64,000 nucleotides of DNA from Legionella saoudiensis (GTDB lineage Bacteria; Pseudomonadota; Gammaproteobacteria; Legionellales; Legionellaceae): assembly GCF_001465875.1 (NCBI RefSeq), contig NZ_LN901318.1, forward strand, positions 1-64,000, read 5' to 3'. The notes under the pieces are model-generated. The model worked only from the letters and a program-made list of their open reading frames with translations, searched no databases and had not been told where the DNA came from. Made by a program: the position numbers and the translations under genes. Below are positions 18,615-26,847 of this stretch, in pieces; the first letter of the stretch is position 1; each line of letters opens with the position of its first letter.

Positions 18615-19262
18615 ATGCCAATACCCGTATTAGCTTTACCCCTTGCAGCTGCAGCTGCATCAAGCGGTGGTACATCCACCGGTGCTGCGATCTTAACTCT
18701 TCTGGGCTTAATTGGCTTGGGAGGTGGTGGTTATTGGTGGCGTCGGCAGAGTAGTTCTGAAACAGATCCCGAGCACGTTGACTCTCGGAATAAACAAGCC
18801 CATGTACTGCAAAAAGGTCGTGATGGGGTTCAGAATGATGTAGCAGAAGTTCAGGAAATTTCAAAAGAATTTACGGATTCAATTGACTCTGTCGAGCTTG
18901 TTGAGCAGCAAGATGCATCACGCCAACACGCTGATGAAACAAAGGCTATGGCTGAATTGCGGCGTTTATTAGAGATAAAAGATACAGCCCTTGAACACGC
19001 GCAAGTGGAAAATGAGCGGCTTGAACGTTTATTAATCGATAAGTTAAGTGAAGTGCAAGACCTTCAGAAAGTCATTGATGAACAAGAGGTGACCATTGAC
19101 GGGTTAAGCAAAAGTGTTGAATACCAAACCGAAACAATTATTCAATTAGATAAGAGAGCAAAAGCGGCTTGGGAGATGGTACGTTTTTTCAAACAACATA
19201 AAGAGGCGCAACCCCCACAAGAACAGTTGCCTTCAATAGACAATCCCCAAGCAGCAATGTAG
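18615..19262 (+). CDS. Membrane-anchored coiled-coil protein
   Basis: A 215-residue protein with a hydrophobic Ala/Gly-rich N-terminal anchor (residues 3-42, ending GLGGGGYWWRRQ) followed by a long acidic coiled coil over residues 60-195. No enzyme motif is present. It lies 19 bp ahead of a second membrane coiled-coil protein, so they probably act as a pair at the inner membrane. SD AAGGAA precedes the ATG. The family is not recognised. Confidence 0.6.
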   Translation: MPIPVLALPLAAAAASSGGTSTGAAILTLLGLIGLGGGGYWWRRQSSSETDPEHVDSRNKQAHVLQKGRDGVQNDVAEVQEISKEFTDSIDSVELVEQQDASRQHADETKAMAELRRLLEIKDTALEHAQVENERLERLLIDKLSEVQDLQKVIDEQEVTIDGLSKSVEYQTETIIQLDKRAKAAWEMVRFFKQHKEAQPPQEQLPSIDNPQAAM

Positions 19263-19281
19263 CGGGTTTTAAGGAGGATTT

Positions 19282-20103
19282 ATGAGTCAACCTGAATTAA
19301 AGGAAATAGAAGATTACTGGTTTCTACTTCGATTTTTTTATCGGGCTTATAATTATGTAAGCACAGGAGTCACTTGGTTATTTGTGGAGCAATTTGAATT
19401 ACCGAATGATGCATCCGGTGAGCTGATGCGCCGAACATTGGCTAAAAAGAGTTGGTTTGATGAGCTCAGTGCAAACTGGGTTGAAAAATCATTTTGGACT
19501 AAGCTGCAAGTTTTCCTTGGGAGTTCCTTGGCTTCAGGGGTTATGGGGCTTTTTGTTGGCGCATCGATGCTTCTATCAATAACCGCCTTGTTTGTTGCTG
19601 TTATTGTCCATGTGTTGCTTGTATCTCATGAGCATCATCGTCAGCAAACAGTACAATTAATGGCGCGAGAAACAATTGAATTAAATCAAGAATTAATAAA
19701 AGAACAACAGTCGGTAGCAACTCATGCGCAAGCAGTCAAGGACACAGCCCAGCTATTAACTCAAAAGAAAGAACGCCTTCAGGCTCATTTAGACCGCCTT
19801 GAAGAGACTGTAGCTGAAGTCACGGAATGCAAAAATAATCTTGAGATACGAGATGGGGAAATCTTTGAAGCAGAGCAGAGTTTAAGAAACTCAGAGCACG
19901 ACAGTAAACTCATAGAAAAAGCAGAGGATTCGCGAAGAGTCACTGCAAGTTATCTCCAAAGACATAGTGTATTTATGGAGCAACAAAGAATAAGAGAGAA
20001 ATCACATAGAGTTTCTTCGTCATTAAATATAGCTGAGCTGGATGCTGACTTGGAGGAAGGAATGGCATTGATGGCTGCGCTAAAACAAGGGATAAGAATA
20101 TAA
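19282..20103 (+). CDS. Inner-membrane coiled-coil protein, paralogue of the 26.8-28.0 kb protein
   Basis: A 273-residue protein with a strong SD (AAGGAGG). Two close membrane helices at about 72-118 (SSLASGVMGLFVGASMLLSI and ALFVAVIVHVLLV) end in SHEHHRQQ, and a coiled coil fills residues 125-270. The membrane segment resembles that of the minus-strand 392-residue protein (FVSAIYIVGDNLLTSHHQQ), so the two are probably distant paralogues. It is likely co-transcribed with the preceding anchored coiled-coil protein. Confidence 0.6.
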   Translation: MSQPELKEIEDYWFLLRFFYRAYNYVSTGVTWLFVEQFELPNDASGELMRRTLAKKSWFDELSANWVEKSFWTKLQVFLGSSLASGVMGLFVGASMLLSITALFVAVIVHVLLVSHEHHRQQTVQLMARETIELNQELIKEQQSVATHAQAVKDTAQLLTQKKERLQAHLDRLEETVAEVTECKNNLEIRDGEIFEAEQSLRNSEHDSKLIEKAEDSRRVTASYLQRHSVFMEQQRIREKSHRVSSSLNIAELDADLEEGMALMAALKQGIRI

Positions 20104-20148
20104 GTGGATTTAAATCTACCAAATCTTAACAAGTACAAAGACCCAAAA

Positions 20149-20511
20149 ATGTTTTACTCTGTTAAACAGGAAATGCTTTCCATTGTATTGCTCATCGCAA
20201 CGAGTTCATCTGTATATGCGTTACCCAGTGACTATCTACTGAATTCTATTCAAGTAAACTCACTACCCAACGCGAAGGTTAATTCGAGTTTTGCCACTAT
20301 GGCAAAGTCTAGTGTAATTAATAAGACAAATCAGGTTATTACTCTAGATTATTCTATATGTGATTATTCTTCAGTTGTTGATGTTGCGTGCCGGCACTCA
20401 TCAACTCAAATTTCGCCGTACGAAAGTTATGAGGTCTCTATTAAAGGGACTAGAGTGTCTAGTGGGGTGAAGTATTACCAGAAAATGTATATTTCACAGG
20501 TAAGCTCTTAA
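20149..20511 (+). CDS. Small secreted protein of unknown function
   Basis: About 120 residues from the ATG at 20149. A signal-peptide-like hydrophobic stretch (MLSIVLLIATSSSVYA) is followed by LPSDY, a plausible cleavage site. The mature part is a Ser/Thr-rich, strand-prone domain of about 90 residues with a single pair of cysteines (ICDYSSVVDVACRH). It begins 45 bp after the preceding stop and could belong to the same operon. No family is recognised. Confidence 0.5.
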   Translation: MFYSVKQEMLSIVLLIATSSSVYALPSDYLLNSIQVNSLPNAKVNSSFATMAKSSVINKTNQVITLDYSICDYSSVVDVACRHSSTQISPYESYEVSIKGTRVSSGVKYYQKMYISQVSS

Positions 20512-20723
20512 ACAAATTATCAGTACTTTTTAATAGATCCCGTGGATGAAGCTCACTACACCCAATATAAAGAAAAGTTTCATTACGGGATATTTTATCC
20601 CACTTTTGAATGTAGTTTAACGGAGGTGGACTTTATAAGAATGGGACTATTCCTGTAAAAAAATAGCTGAACAGTTAGACCTATATCTTCGTTCCCTTAA
20701 TGTTTCTATTGGCCCCTAAACCC

Positions 20724-21581
20724 ATGAATAAAATAGTTTATCATTTATTTAAATATACAGTTCTACTGCTATTTTCTTTTAATTCTTTTGCCTTGGATAG
20801 TCTAACTAATATTCAATCGGGAATTTCCATTTATTCGGAATATTATCCTAATGCGCTAACTCAATTTAAGGGCACAATAATTTTTGAAAATGGCAGTGGA
20901 ACTACGATAGATGAATGGAAAGAAAACAAAAAATTTTTTAATTGTGTCACACAACTTGGCTCTGTATTTTTGTATGATCGAAGTGGGCTTGGCGGGAGCT
21001 ATCCTGATCTTAAGTTTTCAGCAACAAATCCACTTACAGCAAAGTTGGTTAGTAATAGGTTATTAAAACTTTTGAAAAAGTTAAATATGAAACCACCCTA
21101 TTTAATTGTTGCTCATTCATATGGCGCTATGTATGCTGGATATTTTACCTTGAAAAATCCTACTGTTGTAAAAGGTTTGCTTCTAGTGGATCCGGTACCT
21201 AAAAATTTTAATTTTTCTACTAAATTAATACAGAAACACAAAAAAGGACTAGAAGAGGCAAAAATAAAATCTGCGAGTTACATTTATAAAAAGTATGGTG
21301 GTTCAGAGGCAGAAGTTGCCTATCAATTGTTAGGATTTAGTGAGTCAAAAAATTCAATTAAAAATTTGGGTGATATTAATAATATCATTCCTGTTGTAAT
21401 TATTTCATCTACCGAAATGGAAAAGGAACATCCATTAAAAGAGGACTGGTATAAAAATCAAAAACAATGGCTTAATAAAAATAAACAAAGTCAAATATAT
21501 TCCGTGTCGTCGAGTCATTTTGTTCAAATAGAACAGCCCCAACTGGTCTGTAACAAAATTAAAGATCTTTTAAAGGACTAA
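20724..21581 (+). CDS. Secreted alpha/beta hydrolase
   Basis: A 285-residue hydrolase starting at 20724, where MNKIVYHLFKYTVLLLFSFN forms a signal peptide. The fold signature is clear: the LYDRSGLGGS oxyanion/strand-4 region at 84-92, the nucleophile elbow AHSYGA with Ser132, VDPVP as strand 6, and a C-terminal SSHFVQ holding the catalytic His. The substrate is not predictable; it may be an esterase or lipase acting in the periplasm or outside the cell. Its low GC content suggests separate acquisition. Confidence 0.8.
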   Translation: MNKIVYHLFKYTVLLLFSFNSFALDSLTNIQSGISIYSEYYPNALTQFKGTIIFENGSGTTIDEWKENKKFFNCVTQLGSVFLYDRSGLGGSYPDLKFSATNPLTAKLVSNRLLKLLKKLNMKPPYLIVAHSYGAMYAGYFTLKNPTVVKGLLLVDPVPKNFNFSTKLIQKHKKGLEEAKIKSASYIYKKYGGSEAEVAYQLLGFSESKNSIKNLGDINNIIPVVIISSTEMEKEHPLKEDWYKNQKQWLNKNKQSQIYSVSSSHFVQIEQPQLVCNKIKDLLKD

Positions 21582-21715
21582 TATCTTAACAAACACGGAA
21601 CCAAATATTTTGGAACTAACACATTTGGGGGGCTTCCACACGACCCCTAATTAAGAATTTTTATCTGTGCTATGGCACTACATCGAATAGTGCCAATCTA
21701 AAGAAGGGTTGAGAA

Positions 21716-22744
21716 TCATTCCATTACACATTGTTCGCCTTCGGTAATGCAATATTCTTTAAATAACTCAATTGCCTTCGAAGTGTATCCTTCAACCAAC
21801 TCATGCATAAATTTTTCTGCAACGCTATCTTTCATGTTTGATGAAAAAACAAAGAAGTTTGCGCAATGGATACGATGTACAGCCGAGATTAAATACTCCA
21901 TGCTTCGGTTTGTGCTCGCATAGGTATAAGGTTCTAAGAAGTAGGAAAAATTCGCAAAATTTAAATCTTTTTTATCAGTATAATTAGCCAAATAATTTGT
22001 ATATTTGGAAGCATACTCTTCCCGGAAATCATAAGATTCCCTTAAATCAAAGAGATATCTTTTCGGTAGATAAAACAAAAAGCTCATGTTATTAAAAGCA
22101 TCGCCTAAAGCGTTATAATATCTTGTATCCGTTACTTTTTTAAAATAGAAGGCGCGAGAAATATCATATTTTACCAGGGTGGCCAATGAAAGCATTAATT
22201 CAAAATCGGGATTGGGTTCTTGTATCAGTTCGTAGATTCTATATAAGCGCCAAATACTCGTTTTAGCATAACCGTCACAAGTAACCCTATTACACATATC
22301 AAATATTTTATTATGTGCGTAAATGGCCGTTTTAATGAATTTGTCTTTTTCAAAATCAGTTGGATGTGGAGGGTGAGAAGTAACGGGGTATTGCCCAATA
22401 CTCTCAAGATAATATCCGGTATAGTCTGCACCAAAATTGATGTTTCCAAGTTTTTCCATAGAGCACCCAATCGGTTTATGATTGGAATAAAGCTTAGGAA
22501 AAAGAATTAGGTTCTTAAAGGTTGCTTCTAAAGGGTGGTTATCAAGAAACAGTTGATGGTTTTGTTCAATTTTTTTTATGAAAGGTTCCAAAGTTTGAAA
22601 ACATCCTCGACGTTTTAATATAGAAGTGGTCTCTTGAATTTGCCATTTAAAATTTTGATCGATACGTTCCTTGCTGTAGAGCGAAAATGCCTCTGGGGCA
22701 TGAGTGAATGATAATATAAGTAGTAAAACGAGTTTTTTAATCAT
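21716..22744 (-). CDS. Secreted or periplasmic protein of unknown function
   Basis: About 342 residues from the ATG at 22744, which follows GGAAAGAAAAT and starts a signal peptide (MIKKLVLLLILSFTHAPEAF). The mature protein is aromatic-rich (many Tyr, Phe) with several cysteines (RGCFQT, IGCSME, DMCNRVTCDGY). No catalytic motif is recognised. It lies 79 bp downstream of a P-loop NTPase gene on the same strand, so they may function together. Confidence 0.55.
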   Translation of the reverse strand: MIKKLVLLLILSFTHAPEAFSLYSKERIDQNFKWQIQETTSILKRRGCFQTLEPFIKKIEQNHQLFLDNHPLEATFKNLILFPKLYSNHKPIGCSMEKLGNINFGADYTGYYLESIGQYPVTSHPPHPTDFEKDKFIKTAIYAHNKIFDMCNRVTCDGYAKTSIWRLYRIYELIQEPNPDFELMLSLATLVKYDISRAFYFKKVTDTRYYNALGDAFNNMSFLFYLPKRYLFDLRESYDFREEYASKYTNYLANYTDKKDLNFANFSYFLEPYTYASTNRSMEYLISAVHRIHCANFFVFSSNMKDSVAEKFMHELVEGYTSKAIELFKEYCITEGEQCVME

Positions 22745-22823
22745 ATTTTCTTTCCATATTAGTGCGAGAAATTTTAATAAGCTGAAATAAAATTGTTTTG
22801 GACGTGTAATAACCCCAATTTGT

Positions 22824-23462
22824 TTAAACATTAACCTGTTTTGATATTGAGAAAATGTTTAATCCATTCTCAAACTGTATGCGATTAGGGTTTGGGATAT
22901 CGAATGTGTCAACGATGGTTTGATTTTTTGCACTAAAAGCAATTTTACCACGTGAATGGAGTGCGCGATTAATGTTTTGGATAATGCTCTTAGAATCAAT
23001 CTCGTCAAAAATAAGCCAAATGTTACGGCTGAGGGCAAAGTCTATAATTGAATTAAGCACAAATTTATTCCCGTCAGTATCTTTTTCTCCAGGGTAATAA
23101 GTAAAAAGTCCTTCATTATTTATGGAGTCAAGAGAATTAATAAAATCATTTAAAACGGGAATAATCAATGTTTGATATTCTTGAAATTCAAACCGAGGAT
23201 CTTTGAATTCATGGGAAAGCCAAGGGTTAAATACCCGGTCCTTTGAATGGGGTTTATATTCTTTTTGACATCGCTCATCGCCAAAAAAACAAAATCGTTG
23301 ATTCATCGCGCGAAGAGAGCGAATTAATTCATTTAAAAAAACAGTTTTTCCTGTTCTAGTATTACCACTCAAGATTAGACTTTCATCGTTGTTCGTGTAC
23401 GTAGAGAGATTGTTTTGAATCATTTGAAGAAGATCTGCATATCCATGAATTTGGGTGTTCAT
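22824..23462 (-). CDS. Small P-loop NTPase
   Basis: A 212-residue ATPase-like protein. Walker A is GNTRTGKT at 33-40 and Walker B is WLIFDEID at 149-156. The order and the following IINRALHSRGKIAFSAKN-like segment resemble small FtsK/TraD-related or AAA-type NTPases, but the protein is much shorter than conjugative coupling proteins and has no membrane segment. Its partner may be the secreted protein encoded downstream. The substrate is unknown. Confidence 0.7.
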   Translation of the reverse strand: MNTQIHGYADLLQMIQNNLSTYTNNDESLILSGNTRTGKTVFLNELIRSLRAMNQRFCFFGDERCQKEYKPHSKDRVFNPWLSHEFKDPRFEFQEYQTLIIPVLNDFINSLDSINNEGLFTYYPGEKDTDGNKFVLNSIIDFALSRNIWLIFDEIDSKSIIQNINRALHSRGKIAFSAKNQTIVDTFDIPNPNRIQFENGLNIFSISKQVNV

Positions 23463-23657
23463 TCTAAATTTCCATAATGAGAAAGACCTAAACTATGAAT
23501 TATATCGTAATCATGTTTTGAAAACTATTCGTTCTTTGTATGTATTTGTTTTAGATGCATTCGATAAATCTGTTCGTTGTTATCAAATATTATTGATTCA
23601 AAATACCCAATATACATTATTACCGTTATTGTTAAATAAACAAGAACTAGAGCCCTT

Positions 23658-24908
23658 ATGAAAAAAGAAGACATTAAACTGCCTTTTGGTTTGAATGAGC
23701 AAAATAATCTTGTTCATATAGCTGATGTAGAGCGTAGTTCAACGCACAGCTATTTTTGCCCATCCTGTAAATCGCCACTCACTCCGGCAAAAGGGCGTAT
23801 AAAACAACACCATTTCAAACATGCGATGGGTAGTGAGTGCGGTGGCGGCTTAGAAAGTGCAATACATTTAGCCGCGAAGCAGCAGATAATGAAACACATG
23901 CACATTATGCTTCCTGAATATGTGTCTATTGCTCAGGCTACTGATTCAAAGGGAAAGAATCACCGGGAGCAACAAGAATACATCGGGCGGGAAGGGAAGA
24001 TGATGTCTTTTCCTAATATAGAGGAAGAAAAAGTACTGCATGGAATGAAAGCTGATCTTCTCGCAACTAAAGGAGAGCATTTTCTTATTATTGAAATTTA
24101 TTATCGACATCGAGTGGACGAACAAAAAATTGAGAAAATAAAGAAGGCCAACATCTCAGCTATAGAAATTAATTTATCGGATTTGCAACCTGATGAGGTA
24201 AAGGATATGGATTCGTTTTGGTTGTCTCTTAATAATTCTAAACGAATGCAATGGTTACATAATGCGAAGGCTCATGCTGAATTTCCAATGCTCGAAAAGA
24301 AACTACTCACTCGGATTGAGCAACAAGAGGAACAATATAAGTTAGAAATGGAACGAGATCAAAAAAAGGAAGATAAAGAAAGAGCCCAGCTTAGTGCGGC
24401 TGTCGATGAATTACTGCTTCTGCTTCGAAGTGAATCAAAAAGTACTCGATTACATGGGGAACTAGAACAGCACCCAGCTTGGAACCGTTATTGTCAATCT
24501 CTTGGGCTTTCAATTGATCAGTTACCAGATTACCTTAATTTAGCCGTGCCTTACGGCGACTGGATCTTTGGTTGTGATCGCCGAATTTGGCAGGCAGTAG
24601 TATATTGCACTTTCATATCTGGCAACAAGGATACTAGAAAAGGGTTTTCCATTCAGCGAGTAAATGCCTGGTTAATTAAAAGTGCTCAGTTAAAGATTCC
24701 ATCTTGTGCAGAAACAGTAGCAAGATATGCTCGACGTTATCCTGAACTTATCCCCGTAGAATTGAAAAATAATGTCCCCTCTTCATGGGGAGCTCTACGT
24801 GCCTTTTTTAATAATTTGTGCAAGTTAGATTTAATTATGTACATTGACAGCGATTATCATTATCCAGGGAGCTGTTGGTATTCAATAGTAAGAATGAATT
24901 CCAAATGA
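23658..24908 (+). CDS. CoiA-like nuclease-domain protein with zinc ribbon
   Basis: A 416-residue protein resembling competence protein CoiA. Near the N-terminus is a zinc-ribbon-like CPSC (35-38), followed by RIKQHHFKHAMG. The VSR/PD-(D/E)XK-like nuclease core follows (MKADLLATKGEHFLIIEIYY, then H-R). The C-terminal 220 residues are mostly helical, with a coiled coil at 210-255, and are not recognised. CoiA proteins act in processing incoming DNA. A DNA-handling role is likely, but competence is not implied. Confidence 0.65.
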   Translation: MKKEDIKLPFGLNEQNNLVHIADVERSSTHSYFCPSCKSPLTPAKGRIKQHHFKHAMGSECGGGLESAIHLAAKQQIMKHMHIMLPEYVSIAQATDSKGKNHREQQEYIGREGKMMSFPNIEEEKVLHGMKADLLATKGEHFLIIEIYYRHRVDEQKIEKIKKANISAIEINLSDLQPDEVKDMDSFWLSLNNSKRMQWLHNAKAHAEFPMLEKKLLTRIEQQEEQYKLEMERDQKKEDKERAQLSAAVDELLLLLRSESKSTRLHGELEQHPAWNRYCQSLGLSIDQLPDYLNLAVPYGDWIFGCDRRIWQAVVYCTFISGNKDTRKGFSIQRVNAWLIKSAQLKIPSCAETVARYARRYPELIPVELKNNVPSSWGALRAFFNNLCKLDLIMYIDSDYHYPGSCWYSIVRMNSK

Positions 24909-24971
24909 ATTAATAAACTCAAAGGATTTGGGACCTCTTATTTACAGGGGATATTTTCAAATAGAAGGGCT

Positions 24972-25235
24972 CTATTTTTTTTGTATAAAGTTAAAAACAT
25001 AAAGACCCTCTTTCATTTTGATGTCTCGGTATTCAAATAGGCCCTGTATAAAACCTTGAAGAACATGGTCGGGCATCATCGATGCCCGAGGGTTATCCAA
25101 GTCAGTTCGCCAGCCCTTTATTTTGGATGGGGTGGCCGTAATGCCGCCGAGTTTGAATAGTTCAATGAGTAGGTCTTTATCTTTTCCCACTCCAGTTAAG
25201 TGGAGCATCTGACGAAAGAAATCATTGTTGGTCAT
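24972..25235 (-). CDS. DUF1456 (YehS-like) protein
   Basis: An 87-residue protein with one DUF1456 unit: MTNNDFFRQMLHLTGVGKD, LIELFKLGGI and a SKIKGW core, followed by MMPDHVLQGFIQGLFEYRD. E. coli YehS has two such units, so this is a half-size version. Function is unknown in the family. Its start overlaps the end of the upstream minus-strand gene by 14 bp, so the two are coupled. Confidence 0.75.
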   Translation of the reverse strand: MTNNDFFRQMLHLTGVGKDKDLLIELFKLGGITATPSKIKGWRTDLDNPRASMMPDHVLQGFIQGLFEYRDIKMKEGLYVFNFIQKK

Positions 25236-25962
25236 TTTTTTCTTCTAATTTTTCTAGTGACAAATGTTCAAAATTACATCGAATGTCACACGCGTGACAC
25301 TGATAAAATTCGGTTGATATGTCATCCTCATCATAGTTTCCTTCATTTCGCTCAAACTCTCTTTTCATGAAATCGTGAAGGATTTCATCAACGCAACCCT
25401 CAATACGAGCTTCTGTAAGGATTGTCTGCGGGTTACAAATGACATTATGGAAGTATTGGGCCATTTCTTTATTTAGATCGTTTGACAAAGAGGAGAAATA
25501 TTGTTCTTTAGCTTGGGCAATGATGAGCTCAGGATTACATTCAGTCTCGGAGTTATTGACCATCTCAAATAAGGCGGCTTTGTTATAATCATGTCTATAG
25601 CTGCTCTCTACTAGAATATGGGCATCATTGGCGGAGAAAGCCACATAAAATTCATGATTGGTATCGTCAGTCACCTTTTCTACATGATTAATATATAATC
25701 CAATTTCTGCTGAAGCGGCAGCACATTCAATATCTTTAAAAGAATTAAAATAATCAGCGCACAGTTGTTCAAAAATACGGTGTTGTTCTTCTACCCAATT
25801 ATTATTTTCAATGCCATTAATAAGATGAATAGAATCAGGTGTGTGAGGTAGTTGTAGATAGGCTTTTTTCCATAAATTTGATTTGTAGCTTTCAGTGTAA
25901 GAAAAGGTAATCGCTGACTTATCCAGTTCGAATGAAATATTATGAATGTCGAAGTGACTCAT
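25222..25962 (-). CDS. Hypothetical acidic protein
   Basis: About 246 residues from the ATG at 25962, chosen because AGGAG lies eight bases upstream; the longer frame to 26082 would cross the hairpin at 26028. The protein is acidic and ends in a charged tail with two Cys (YQCHACDIRCNFEH). No family is recognised. It is followed by the overlapping DUF1456 gene. Upstream are a 17-bp hairpin shared with the region at 26768 and a second imperfect hairpin at 25991-26016. Confidence 0.5.
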   Translation of the reverse strand: MSHFDIHNISFELDKSAITFSYTESYKSNLWKKAYLQLPHTPDSIHLINGIENNNWVEEQHRIFEQLCADYFNSFKDIECAAASAEIGLYINHVEKVTDDTNHEFYVAFSANDAHILVESSYRHDYNKAALFEMVNNSETECNPELIIAQAKEQYFSSLSNDLNKEMAQYFHNVICNPQTILTEARIEGCVDEILHDFMKREFERNEGNYDEDDISTEFYQCHACDIRCNFEHLSLEKLEEKNDQQ

Positions 25963-26027
25963 ATGAATTCTCCTGTGCGGTGAATATCTTAGGGCAAACA
26001 CTATGTGTTTATGCCCGATGTTTAACA

Positions 26028-26044
26028 GCTGCCTATTCGGCAGT
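26028..26044. repeat. First copy of a 17-bp CTGCC/GGCAG hairpin
   Basis: On the minus strand the sequence is ACTGCCGAATAGGCAGC, a 5-bp GC stem with a 5-nt loop. The identical 17 bases recur at 26768-26784. The core resembles the stem-loop of type I-F CRISPR repeats (CTGCC-N5-GGCAG), but the flanking repeat ends are not conserved. It sits about 65 bp upstream of the start of the 25222-25962 gene. Confidence 0.6.
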
Positions 26045-26275
26045 AATGTTTTCAATGTAGTAAAAAAAACTAATGATGTCAATGTATAGTGCGTACTCTA
26101 GTTAAGGTGACTCTTTTTAAAGAGGACTCACATAGAATGCTGCTTTACCTGGCTTTTGATAGCCTTTAGAATTTTTGTTATTTAGTCAGGCCTAAATGAT
26201 GTTTCACTCAATCTGGTTATGCTTACCAAATTTATAAGTGACAAATCGTAGAAGTTTTGGATTTCACGAAGAGCC

Positions 26276-26647
26276 TTAAGTCGAGCTCGCTAGAAGAGTG
26301 CCGGGAAAGGCAAATTTTTCACCTAGGCGAACATACACAGAAAATTGGATCTTATTACCCAATTCATCGGATGAAATAATCCTATCAGTTTGTTCTTTTG
26401 CAATTTGAATCACAAAGGGGGAATCCGTTTCGTCATCGAAAATAATCTCTAATCCGCCTGGTATTAATGAAATGGACACGGATTTAGTTGACCGCATTTC
26501 CGAAAGAAGATGTTTTTGATTATCGGGTATGAGTAAACGTGCACAGCCCGCATTCCACGAGAGATAAAACTCGCCTTCTTTAGCTGCCTGTGAATCAAAA
26601 TAATCGGTTCTTTGTAAGATCACACCCGTATTTTCAAATGTATACAC
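26276..26647 (-). CDS. Small hypothetical protein
   Basis: A 123-residue protein with a GTG start and GAGG about 11 bases upstream. It is strand-rich (FYLSWNAGCARLLIPD, VSISLIPGGLEIIFDDE) and has no membrane segment or known motif. It stands alone between two intergenic regions, each of which contains a copy of the 17-bp hairpin. No function can be assigned. Confidence 0.45.
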   Translation of the reverse strand: MYTFENTGVILQRTDYFDSQAAKEGEFYLSWNAGCARLLIPDNQKHLLSEMRSTKSVSISLIPGGLEIIFDDETDSPFVIQIAKEQTDRIISSDELGNKIQFSVYVRLGEKFAFPGTLLASST

Positions 26648-26751
26648 TGTTCTCGTTACCTCAAGTCGTTGCTCGATGCTGATGGGGTTATAACTAAGTG
26701 AGCGTAAAGGATAACTTATTTTAAGTAAAACTGAAATTTCTTGGAAGAGTT

Positions 26752-26804
26752 CTTGTAAAACTACTTGCTGCCTATTCGGCAGTAAATTAAGTAGTTTTAC
26801 AAGA
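26752..26804. repeat. Second copy of the 17-bp hairpin inside a long stem-loop
   Basis: The 17-bp element (26768-26784, identical to 26028-26044) lies inside a longer inverted repeat with arms of about 15 bp (CTTGTAAAAACTACTT and AAGTAGTTTTACAAG, one bulged base). Together they form a nested hairpin of some 53 nt about 120 bp upstream of the 26276-26647 gene and just below the stop of the 26848-28026 gene. No T-tract follows, so a simple terminator is unlikely. Confidence 0.6.
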
Positions 26805-26847
26805 GTTATAAGTATAGAATGTCTTTCTCGCGGGAAAAGGAATAACG

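Noticed and set aside
23455-23661. 68-codon plus-strand frame touching the CoiA-like gene start
   Set aside because: GTG start inside the neighbouring divergent gene, no SD, no recognisable domain; the ATGA overlap alone is weak support.
26028-26804. CRISPR array
   Set aside because: Only two 17-bp cores 740 bp apart, no regular spacers and no cas genes; kept as a possible solitary repeat only.
26752-26804. Rho-independent terminator for the 26848-28026 gene
   Set aside because: The stem-loop is not followed by a T-tract on either strand.
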